64,000 bases of DNA from Syngnathus acus (taxonomy: Eukaryota > Chordata > Actinopteri > Syngnathiformes > Syngnathidae). The stretch is taken from contig NC_051106.1 of NCBI RefSeq assembly GCF_901709675.1, positions 3,172,001 to 3,236,000 of the forward strand. Reading direction: 5' to 3'. The notes beneath the pieces are model-generated. The model did not search any database and was not told where the DNA came from. It was given only the letters and a program-made list of their open reading frames with translations. Positions 39,323-48,124 of the stretch are shown in pieces; within the stretch, counting starts at the first letter, position 1; each line of letters starts with the position of its first letter. Both the position numbers and the translations under genes were made by a program.

Positions 39323-40020
39323 CGATGGGTTCAAAAGAACGAATCTTTTCATTGAACGAGAGTGAACAAATCACTTCCTAAAGTGATTCGTGCTTTTTTC
39401 AGTTCATGTCATGTCAAAAACTACTATAAGTGTTATAAAATCAAGATTACCCAAAGAGAAGCATAATCTCCCCGTTGTTGCATAACGGCGCATCCCTTCA
39501 TGCACTAAAGTTAGCCGTTAGCTTGGAGAAAACGCGCATAAAAGAAGTGGTGTTTCAGTGAGTGGTTCTTTCTTTCCTTGGCAAATCGTAAATCTACATT
39601 CTGGCTTACATAGTTCACGCCAGGAGGAAGACGCAACACGTTCACTGACTAATCCGTTGATGCACGGGAAGGAAGGCAGTTGACCCATTGACTCGTTCGC
39701 GAACGGGAAAGTTAGGATTCGTTCCCTCACTGATCCGTTCTGGCAATGAACTGGAAATGCGAATCACTCACTCACTGATTCGTTCCCTCACAGATTTGTT
39801 CGTTGGTGAACGGGAAATGCAATTCACGACTCGTTCGTGAATGGGAAGTTACGTCATTTTCTTCTTCGTTTTGTTTTACGGCAAGGTGGCACCAGCTTCA
39901 ATGGGCATTACCGACACCGACTGGTTGAAGTCATATGAACTGATAAAAGAACGAATCACTTTAGGAAGTGATCCGTTCACTCTCGTTCACTGAAAAGATT
40001 CGTTCTTTTGAACCCATCGT
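39323..40020. mobile_element. DNA element with inverted terminal repeats of about 85 bp
   Basis: The left arm (39323-39408) contains CGATGGGTTCAAAAGAACGA and the right arm (39936-40020) contains TCGTTCTTTTGAACCCATCG, its reverse complement; the arms stay complementary for about 85 bp with few mismatches. The interior repeats GTTCGT/ACGAAC and CACTGATTCGTTC phrases and has no sizable open frame. It sits between ISG12 genes 1 and 2. The superfamily is not identified. Confidence 0.85.
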
Positions 40021-40281
40021 TCACTCACGAGCCAACACTGAAGATGACTGAAGCCCTAAGAATCAAATCATGTATGGATGTTATATGCTCAACATGTAAC
40101 AAAGATTCTTTCAAACAGATATAAGTCTCATTTTTTATTTGTGGACTTTCACACAAAAATACCACATAACATTTTCTTTAGCAAAACGATTCCATTGAAT
40201 TTAGCTTGTAATGTTTTCTTTGTAATGAGAACAGGCCATTGAAAATGGTGAACAGGTTTGAGGAGATTCCATTGTGAGGAC

Positions 40282-41203
40282 TCAGAACAGGGACATCACA
40301 TGGCCAGGGGTGGGTGGGGGAGCAGCGCTAGGGCCTAAAATCAGATGTGACACATTAGAATGTAAACTGTGGCTGGCACAATAACACCGTAACTACTCAC
40401 TATCAGCATGAAATAGAATTCAATAACTCAGATTTTTGGGAGATCCTATCCCATTAATTGTTGTTGTTATACGTAGGTTTAGTAATTCTTAGGAAGCTGC
40501 TTCTGTTTACTTTGAATGTCTTTGGGCTGTGCCTTGCCTGTTCGTGAGGCTTCAGATGTATTTTTGTACCTTTATCAAACCCCAAAATTCCACAAGGTGG
40601 CGCTAAAACCCTGTAATGACATTGCCTGAGCATTTTTCAGTAGAAGACCACAAGATCATGGAACCTTTGAACAATAATTCTAGTTACCAACCATTATCGA
40701 GCCAGCAACTATGACAAAGTACATAAAAAATCTATTTAACATACATCACCTTAAACTTAAGCTGCGATGCAGCAGTCTTTCAAAAATAAGTGACTCAATG
40801 CTTACTTGCAGGTGCTAAAGCAGCTCCAGCTGGCCCTGCTCCAGGAGATGGAGCCAGGATGTTGATGTTCGGGTTTACGTCATAACCAATCGTGGTCGCA
40901 GCAGGGGATGGATAAAGCATAGCTCCTACAAATTATAATGACCCAAATTGCAAGTTGAAAATGTATAGTTTTACCTGTACTTTAAATTGTGATAGGAAAA
41001 AAAAATAAACATAAAGAAATATTACCGGCTGGAACAGATGAAGTGCCTGATGAGACATAATAAAAATTATGTTTTTATGTGGGAGAATATAACTTTGAAT
41101 TCAGAAACTAGTTAGCAATTTTTATTTGGAATATGCGCAACCATTTTTTGAAGTACTTTAATCCTACGAATCATAATTGACAAACGCGTTTCTTACCTCC
41201 CAT
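40282..41203 (-). CDS. ISG12-cluster protein 2, proline-rich derivative
   Basis: Four minus-strand exons: 41197-41203, 41026-41046, 40806-40925 and 40282-40334, all phase 1, 66 residues. The ATGGGA first exon, tiny second exon and 3' exon ending GHVMSLF mirror gene 4 of the cluster (ending GIVMALF). Exon 3 keeps PAATTIGY where ISG12 proteins have the end of the first hydrophobic segment, then turns into DVNPNINILAPSPGAGPAG. The canonical [10 protein letters not shown] block is missing and the protein contains about 14 prolines. I recognise no function for it. It is unlikely to span a membrane as canonical ISG12 does. Intact frame and splice sites suggest an active gene. An ISRE-like site lies about 190 bp upstream and an AATAAA (minus) at 40134-40139. 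Confidence 0.75.
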
Positions 41204-41392
41204 GTCGACTTCCTTTTGTTTTCTCTTCTCGTCGTAAGCAACCAGAAATCGTTTTGACCAAGTGCAAAGCTGCTGCACTCCGTTTTTCGTCGTTTAGCTT
41301 CCTGTTGGGTGGGCGATGACGGGTCATTTCCACTGCTCTGATTGGCTCTCTGAATTGGGGTCGGGGGCGGTTAGGGGGTAATCGGATATCTG

Positions 41393-41412
41393 GTGAAACC
41401 AAAAGTGAAAGT
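41393..41412 (+). promoter_or_regulatory. ISRE-like site upstream of cluster gene 2
   Basis: GAAACCAAAAGTGAAAGTG has two overlapping GAAANN repeats of IRF/ISRE type. It lies about 190 bp upstream of the ATG at 41203, a position similar to the ISREs of gene 1. Confidence 0.65.
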
Positions 41413-42805
41413 GTCTCCAGAAGGCCAAATACGTTGCTGTCTCGTTCTTTCTAATATACTCTAATGCTCACTGAAAATCCAGCCAGTCTGATCTTTATGA
41501 TCATCATATCCAGGCACTGTAATGCTGCCCTGTTATCAGTTTCAAGTACAGCCTTTTTAAATGATGTATTTCCAGCTACTTTTAAGTTTATTGTAACCAG
41601 GTTAGAGAAAATAGTACTGAGTACACCGACTTTGTAAACACATTAAATAACACAATTCTCCTAAATCATTCAAATGGATGTAAACAGCTTTTCCTCTCTG
41701 ACTTCCTTTCCCTCCTTATAAGGTCTTGTTTTGCTTGCAGCAGCTTCTGGCAACACCTATTTACACCGGAAAGCCTTTTTTTTTTTTGTCTCGATACTTT
41801 TATACATTCAACCGAACAATAACTGAATATTTAGTCATTTTTGTAAGAGCTTATGGTATTTGCAAGGTTTTACCTATTGTTAATGTGTCTCTATAGATTC
41901 AAGCAGTATAAAGAATGTGTATTTTCGATTGCATATGCTCATACTGTTTAATCATGCCAACACGTCTCTCAGTGCAGAGGAGTAATTAAAGCATGGAGAT
42001 GTGTGCATTTATTACCAGGTCACGTTCAAACGTTCCCCCCCTCAGCCAGATACAGAAAAAGCACAGTAACCTTCAATAATTGTTTACAAAGTAAACCATT
42101 TTCATTTCATTAGACATTTGTGTGGGAGGAAGCCTGGTACGGCTGATAAAGAGTTCAACAAGTCCACTGACGTCAACAACATTCCTATGTCCGTCGGAAA
42201 ATTCCACTGTTCTCCATTTTGTTTTTTTTAAGGACTTGTTTTCTTCACAGCAGCTTCTGAGTTATATCATGATAACATCCTAAAGGCCTCATTATCAAAT
42301 AGTCGCTTTTGTTTCAACAAGTAACCATTTCTATGTTAATCAAATAATTACAAAAACAATATTCTTTCACTTGCAGTGAAATGGGACCAACCTGTTGTTA
42401 ACAGTGCAAGAATTAAAGCATGCAAATAAGGGGAGTCTAAATTTACCCATAAATTTAAGTATTTAACCTCTTGGCCTGTTTAACTGAATAAAACGCTGAT
42501 ATACTAGTCGCAGGAAGTCATGTTTTATTCTGTTGTTTGGAAGGCAACAGGTGGCTACAGTGCTTATGATAATGAAAGAGCATTTCACAAATGTCACAAA
42601 GACATTTATTGCCCTTTACAACTCCACATCAGGAAAAAAAAAAAGAAGACTACATATTATACATTCATAGGCAACAAAGAATCAGTCCTGTAGTAACAAA
42701 AGATTTAAAAAAAAAAAAGTAAGGCAAGTATACAAGTTGATGATTCCACATATGAGTCACAGTTGAATGTCAAAAACACGTTAGAAAGAAAGAAAACCAA
42801 TGACG
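41413..42805. other. Intergenic DNA between cluster genes 2 and 3
   Basis: No gene is recognised in these 1.4 kb. The sequence is AT-rich, with a poly(T) run at 41768 and A-rich runs near 42634 and 42706. The minus-strand AATAAA at 42605-42610 is the likely polyadenylation signal of gene 3. Confidence 0.5.
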
Positions 42806-43718
42806 TCAAGGAAACCCTCCCGGGCCCATCGGACTCATCGGGCCTGGATTTAATGCAGGTGAACCTACAAAACGAGATCACACTTTAGTATACTAAAAAG
42901 ATTAAATCAAATGATTTATACAAATACACATTTGCAATAGCGTTAAAGGTGATGCCCGCACCTATTGTTGCCTGCTTGGGTGCTAAAAATCTGACGGCTG
43001 CCATTTTGTCTACAATTTGACCATAATCTGTCGTGGTAAACCAAAAGTGTACCTTGAAATGGTGTCAATCCAGTGTTGGCTGGTGGTGTTACAAGAATGG
43101 GGCTCGGTTGGGGATAACCGATCGTCGTGGCAACCGGGGGCGCAAACAGAACAGGATTTACAGCTGTAAAAAGAAGTAACAAGTTATTTGGTGCATTAGT
43201 TTCTGAAATTAGAATGGTAATTTTCACAGTAAATTTTACCTGGTGCAGGAGAGGGAAGACCTACAAAAAAGAATATGTTTCATTTTGATTTATATTGAAA
43301 AAGAAATTGCACACTTGAGTTTGTAAAATGAGGAAGCATTTATGTGGTCTGTATGGAGACTGGAGAAGTCGCAGTCTTTAGTCCAGTTGAAACTTTAGCT
43401 CATTTCCCCGATCCTGTGCTATTATATTGGTTAAACAAATTTTGACACGGTGCACGGATTAAAGCTCGACGAATAACTCAAGTTCAACAGCCAGCTCCTA
43501 AATTTTGGATGCAGTGACTGCTTAGGCAGTCGTTGACATTTGAACTTTTCCTTTCATTTCTAATAAGACATGACAAAATATTTTCGACAGCGACCCACTA
43601 ACTTCACTTTAAACACCAATTGATTGGGCAAAGAATATCCTTCAACTATATCAGAATGTTCACAAAAACAAAGTGTTAAATTCAAAATGCAGTAAAGGTG
43701 TTACTCACCGTTTCCCAT
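42806..43718 (-). CDS. ISG12-cluster protein 3, proline-rich derivative
   Basis: Four minus-strand exons: 43709-43718, 43240-43260, 43053-43163 and 42806-42864, all phase 1, 66 residues. It starts MGNGLPSPAP, continues with NPVLFAPPVATTIGYPQPSP and ends GPMSPMGPGGFP. The FAPPVATTIGY core lines up with FAPVAVATIGY of gene 4 and [10 protein letters not shown] of gene 1, so the gene descends from an ISG12 copy. The rest is proline-rich (about 17 Pro) and lacks the glycine-alanine membrane segments. Exon number, sizes and phases match gene 2, which also makes 66 residues. A TATA-like CTATAAAAAT (minus) lies at 43799-43808 and AATAAA at 42605-42610. The function is unknown. Confidence 0.75.
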
Positions 43719-43798
43719 GTTGTCTTTTTTTGTTAGTTCAACTGCCTGTTTTAACAAAGAATTTCAGCTGTCGTCTGAAAAATCAAAACAGTCGTCAC

Positions 43799-43808
43799 AT
43801 TTTTATAG
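43799..43808 (-). promoter_or_regulatory. TATA box of cluster gene 3
   Basis: CTATAAAAAT on the minus strand lies about 80 bp upstream of the ATG at 43718, which leaves room for a short 5'UTR. Confidence 0.6.
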
Positions 43809-43809
43809 C

Positions 43810-45506
43810 TAAAGCGCTGATAAGACTCAGGCAGTCTTATTGGTTGCAGAACAATTCACACCAATTGAGGTCAGATCCCGTCATCCGTCAACGATTAATA
43901 TTTGAACATTATTATAATTAGGATACACACAGTTTATCTGAGGAATTCAAAAAGGTTCTCACAGATGTCTGGGGCTTTTTCTTAAGTTTCTTGCTAAGAA
44001 ATCTTGCAAACAAGTTGGAAAAAACTGTAGTGCACTGCTAAGATTTAATTCAGTCAAGCAAACGTTGCAAATCAAGCGGGCTTTACCATCCTTTTGGGGG
44101 AGTGTCCTCGTGTGACTCGCTGATGAACCGTCAGGGGATTTCCTGATGGGGAAGTCAATAGTCGGCCTCGGGACAGCTGCACTTGGGGAATTTTCTTCTC
44201 TCAGGGACTTTCTAGGGAGAATTTCACAGGCTGTGGAGGACAAGTCGAGGTCAAGAATTCAAAAAGTGAAAATTTATGTTCAGCACAAATATATGTAATT
44301 AGATTCATATGTCGCTGTGTTAATTAAGTCATTCATATTGCTTACATCATATCAAATCTTATTATTTCCGATGTAGAAATAACAAAATTGTTATACCCAA
44401 AAATATAAGAACAGTTCTGAACCATAGCAGTACTTCAGAATGAGATCAAGATTGGTGATTTGATCCTCTTTCTCATCTCCCTGGTACTTGTTCAGTTTTG
44501 CTAAGCAACATGTTTTAATGAGGTACAAAGTGTAAATTTTGACTCAAAAAGTACCAAGTGAAACCTGTGATGAACCGCTAAATGAATAATCCAAGTGCAG
44601 AGCGATTTCACGTGCTTCTTATCTTGTTCTTTATTTGTTTTTTGACCCCATTCCTGTTGACACACAAGGGAGTCATAAAACTGAAACCAAGTGAATATTT
44701 AAGCTATCAAAGTATGAAAGGTCGGCAAGGAACCTGTGAAACATGACCTGAACATATGTTTGTCATTCTCTTTCCTTATATATAATTTTGACTTGTTTCT
44801 TACTGAATTTATTGACATATGTGTATGAAAAGAAAGAATGTAGCCACTTTGAGGAGTAACTCATATGTGAGACTAACAACCACAGCGCATACAAAACACA
44901 AATTTGTGGAATACGTTATTTTTTTTATACAAGTTTTTTTTTCTGTAATGTGAATGTTATTGGGAGAGCAGCTATGAGAATGCATACTGTGTGTTGGGAA
45001 GCAAAGGGTTAAGCTAACATTTGTTTTCCTTTTTTTAAGCAAAAGAGCAAAAAGCTGATTGGTCAGAAACACAAGAGTCTGTTATTGGTTCTGTCTAACG
45101 ATTGTTAGGTTTCGTTTCACAAGAAATGAAAGCGTTTACAAAAAGACGGGAGGGGAGGGGTGAGCGGGTGAGGTTAACGACTCAATCACAACAGAGCTAT
45201 AAATATAAAACCAAGCTTGGGAAGGGCAAGATAGCTTGCAAGAGAAGACCGCCGTATTTCTGCCCCAATTTTCTTGGTTTATGTTGCAATACCATCTTTA
45301 GAATTAAAGAGAGAGCTTCACATGTGCCGCAACTCAGGCGAAATGAAAAAAAAAAAATGTTTTAGGTAGCTGCAGTTTAGTGATTGTGCTTTTAGGGACA
45401 TTGCTGTCTATTTACTAGGCTACATTCACATCACTGCCGATTTTTTTGTACTGATTTTTCATGTAATGTGCAGAGTACAATTTTGACCCGGGCTTCTTAT
45501 GTGAAT
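43810..45506. other. Intergenic DNA with an orphan promoter-like segment
   Basis: No complete gene is seen. An open frame at 43959-44243 (minus) has no family match, no splice partner and no cluster-like start, so it is not called. The notable part is 45100-45210, where an ISRE and a TATA-like box lie in plus orientation with no gene after them; it is listed separately. Confidence 0.45.
45107..45207 (+). promoter_or_regulatory. Orphan ISRE and TATA-like promoter segment
   Basis: AGGTTTCGTTTCAC at 45107-45120 is an ISRE read on the minus strand (GTGAAACGAAACCT). AGAAATGAAAG follows closely, and CTATAAATATAAAACC lies about 90 bp downstream in plus orientation. The arrangement resembles an interferon-inducible promoter, but no ISG12-type ATGGGA exon follows within the next few hundred bases. 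It may be the leftover promoter of a lost cluster member or may drive a non-coding transcript. Confidence 0.5.
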
Positions 45507-45508
45507 AT

Positions 45509-45815
45509 GCTCAGTGGCCTAGTGGTAGAGTGTCCGCCCTGAGACTGGAAGGTTGTGGGTTCAAACCCCGGCCGGGTCATACCAAAGACTATAAAAATGG
45601 GACCCATTGCCTCCCTGCTTGGCACTCAGCATTAAGGGTTGGAATTGGGGGGTTAGATCACCAACTGATTCCCGAGCGCGGCACCGCTGCTGCTCACTGC
45701 TCCCCTCTCCCCCAGGGGATGGATTAAAATCACACGGGGATGGGTTAAATGCAGAGGACAAATTTCACCACACCCAGGTGTGTGTGTGACGATCATTGGG
45801 ACTTTAATCTTTTTT
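45509..45815 (+). mobile_element. tRNA-derived SINE
   Basis: The head is tRNA-like, with box A TGGCCTAGTGG (45515) and box B GGGTTCAAACC (45558). The common fish SINE body follows, with CATACCAAAGACTATAAAAA, TGGGACCCATTGCCTCCCTG and a CTCCCCTCTCCC stretch, and it ends near a CTTTAATC tail plus T run. It is nearly full length (about 300 bp) and in plus orientation. It is not a functional tRNA gene because the cloverleaf is degenerate. Confidence 0.9.
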
Positions 45816-45984
45816 TAAAGAGGTAAAAAAAAATGTATACAATGCTGTACTATATGTCTAGGTGGGGTCACGAAACAGCATGTCAGAGGAATTTGCAGAT
45901 AAAGAAATTGGCATACTGGAACTGGACAGTTTTAAGTAGGTTAGAAAAAAATGACAAACCAATTGTATATTTTAATAGAGGACT

Positions 45985-46298
45985 AAATATAGCTGGTCCA
46001 ACATTTTTTTCCCCTTAAATGCACTATATATATATATATATATGTTTACAGTATTCCATTTCATTCACAAATTTACCGGTGTTGATGAAACCTTTCAGCT
46101 CTAAACATCAGATGTATGCATGTTCTAAATATAGATAATAAATATAGACAGTCCAAAACAAGTTGTCCCCTCCCTTAAATGTACCATATCTATCTATCTA
46201 TCTATCTATCTATCATTACAGTATTCTGTTTCAATCACAAACTTAGTGGGTTAGATGAAACCTTTCAGCTCTAAACACCAGATGTGGGAATGTTCTCA
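45985..46298. repeat. Two direct copies of a roughly 150-bp unit with microsatellites
   Basis: Copy A (45985-46130) and copy B (46137-46298) share CTTAAATG, TTACAGTATTC, AATCACAAA-like and GATGAAACCTTTCAGCTCTA phrases. In copy A the middle is a TA microsatellite (46023-46043); in copy B it is a (CTAT)n microsatellite (46188-46214). They lie just 3' of cluster gene 4. Confidence 0.85.
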
Positions 46299-46533
46299 GC
46301 ACTTTGCCTCAGTGTACTGCAACTAAACAAAAAAAGTACTGCTCACAAACTTAGGAAGCCATTTATTCAGTCAAATTGAAAGGCAAGGAAAACAATCTTC
46401 AACATTCTCTTGGCAATTACTTTAACACAAATCTACCATAAATTTAAGTGTGCACTTCAGCACCACATGGCACAGAGTTTATAACATATACTGTATTCTT
46501 TGAAGTAGTGGACAAGTTTTAGGTGTTAAGGAT

Positions 46534-47623
46534 TCAGAAGAGAGCCATCACAATGCCTGCGACAGGAGCGCTTGCAGCGGCTGCTGAACCTAAAATGAGA
46601 GGTCACACTTTAGAATCAAGAGAAAAATCAATTCTATCACACTCATGAATCATATTGGCCCTTCTACTATTCTATATTGTCTGTTTATAACCTGCATCCA
46701 GCACTTGTCTTCACTAGGATCATAGCTGGATCTTGGTCACATGAATTTGAGTCTAGGCTAACCCAGAAATGTATGTATGCATTTATACCTGCTGCTGCTG
46801 CTGTGCCTGTCGCTACTCCAGCGTTGACCACAGCAGTGACGCCCACTGCAGTTGCGTAGCCAATAGTGGCAACAGCAACGGGAGCAAAAATAATAGCTCC
46901 TCCTAGACAAAAGCAGGAAAACACAATTTTTGTTCATGACTTTTCTTCAAAATTTCCTTGTGACAAGCCTACTGGAGCACAACTCTGAAATAGTGATGGC
47001 CTCAATTTAATATACTCTGTGAAATCGTTCTATAACGTTAAAATAATAATAAAAAAAAGTTCCTTGGAGTTCTTACCTGCTGCACCCGCTACGCCTGCAG
47101 CAACAGCCAGTGCTGAAACTGAAACACAAGAGAAGGCAACTTTCATTCGAACATTGCTTGTGCCCTTTATTCATAATCCATAATAATCACAAATAAAAAT
47201 TACAAACCAATTGTATATCTAAAAAAATATAGCGAGTCCAACACAGTTTTTTCCTTTCCTCTTTGTCACGTCAGAGGAAAGCGACGCTGCACAGACATGT
47301 CCCAGTTTGAATTCGCGGACTTCTGATCAAATCAAATAGTAAAAAAACGTTCACGATAATAAAAAAGATCGGAAAACAGTAAATGTCGTTCAGCGTCATT
47401 AAAAACTCAAATTGGCCACAGATGCGTACTTTGGAGTTAAGAAAACTTAAGATCATTAAAAACTCAAATTGGCCACAGATACGTACTTTGGCGTTAAGAA
47501 AACTTAAGATTTCACCGTTGCCCATTGAGTCTAACTAAAGTTGAATTTACATGTTTGTCAGATGACGTAATTTAATTCTCAATATCAACAAAAGAGTAAT
47601 TTATATTACTTACGCAATCCCAT
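46534..47623 (-). CDS. ISG12-cluster protein 4, Ala/Gly/Val-rich
   Basis: Four minus-strand exons: 47614-47623, 47077-47112, 46789-46902 and 46534-46589, all phase 1, 71 residues. Exon 1 (ATGGGATTGC) is identical to that of gene 1. The protein is almost entirely Ala, Val, Gly and Ile: LAVAAGVAGAAGG, then FAPVAVATIGYATAVGVTA, then APVAGIVMALF. It keeps the hydrophobic character of ISG12 but lacks the [14 protein letters not shown] signature, so it is a short, divergent member. It links the canonical gene to the proline-rich genes, sharing TIGY with both and the VM.LF ending with gene 2. A TATA-like TTATAAATG (minus) lies about 90 bp upstream and AATAAA at 46362-46367. Its ATG is 502 bp from that of lgals8, in divergent orientation. 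Confidence 0.82.
47396..47509. repeat. 57-bp tandem duplication in intron 1 of cluster gene 4
   Basis: Copies at 47396-47452 and 47453-47509 share AACTCAAATTGGCCACAGAT and GTTAAGAAAACTTAAGAT, with two differences. They are intronic and non-coding. Confidence 0.95.
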
Positions 47624-48124
47624 TTTCTTTGTGTTGTTTTCAGGGCTGGAAAACGCCTTGGCTTGACCTGAAATTTTCACATTACACACGAGCTGCCTTG
47701 CCAGGCATTTATAACCGTATGGCTAGCGAATGCAATTGGTCAGAAACACCAGACAAAGCTCATTGGCTCGGAGGACTGTCAATGTGGTGTCGCAACAGGG
47801 GGGGGGGGGGCAAGGGGCGAGCTGGGTGGTCCCAGTTTGGCTTCCTTTACAATGAGTGCCATTTCAACAATTCGATTCAATTGTGTCTTTCAAATCACAC
47901 TTATGGTTGACTGCTGCAACGGATTTTGTTGTTTTAACAAGCGCTTCCGGTCACGTGTCAGATGTGCGCATGCGTGTCTCTGGAAGCTTGCATGGCGTCA
48001 ATTTGCACGACTGTGATCTCAATTTAACGCTGGGTGAGATAAGGGGTGATTTTGATCGCATCACTTAATTCGCTCCATTGTTTTGTCTCTAAGCAGTTGT
48101 TTGTAGACCGACACAGGAAGCTCA
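47624..48124. promoter_or_regulatory. Shared divergent promoter, cluster gene 4 / lgals8
   Basis: Only 501 bp separate the two start codons. The gene 4 side has a TATA-like box (minus) at about 47709-47717. The lgals8 side has a cluster of housekeeping-type sites: ETS CTTCCGG (47944-47950), E-box CACGTG (47952-47957) and NRF1-like TGCGCATGCG (47965-47974). A run of ten G lies at about 47801. Co-regulation is possible but not shown by the sequence. Confidence 0.6.

Noticed and set aside
40306-40325. Apparent frameshift in the C-run of cluster gene 2 exon 4
   Set aside because: On recounting there are five C, and the frame continues cleanly to SPSAAPPPTPGHVMSLF and a stop.
43959-44243. 94-codon minus-strand open frame in the ISG12 cluster
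   Set aside because: No family resemblance, no ATGGGA start, no splice partners and no conserved composition; most likely a chance frame.
45509-45590. tRNA-like sequence with box A and box B
   Set aside because: The cloverleaf does not close and the body is that of a tRNA-derived SINE, so it is not a tRNA gene.
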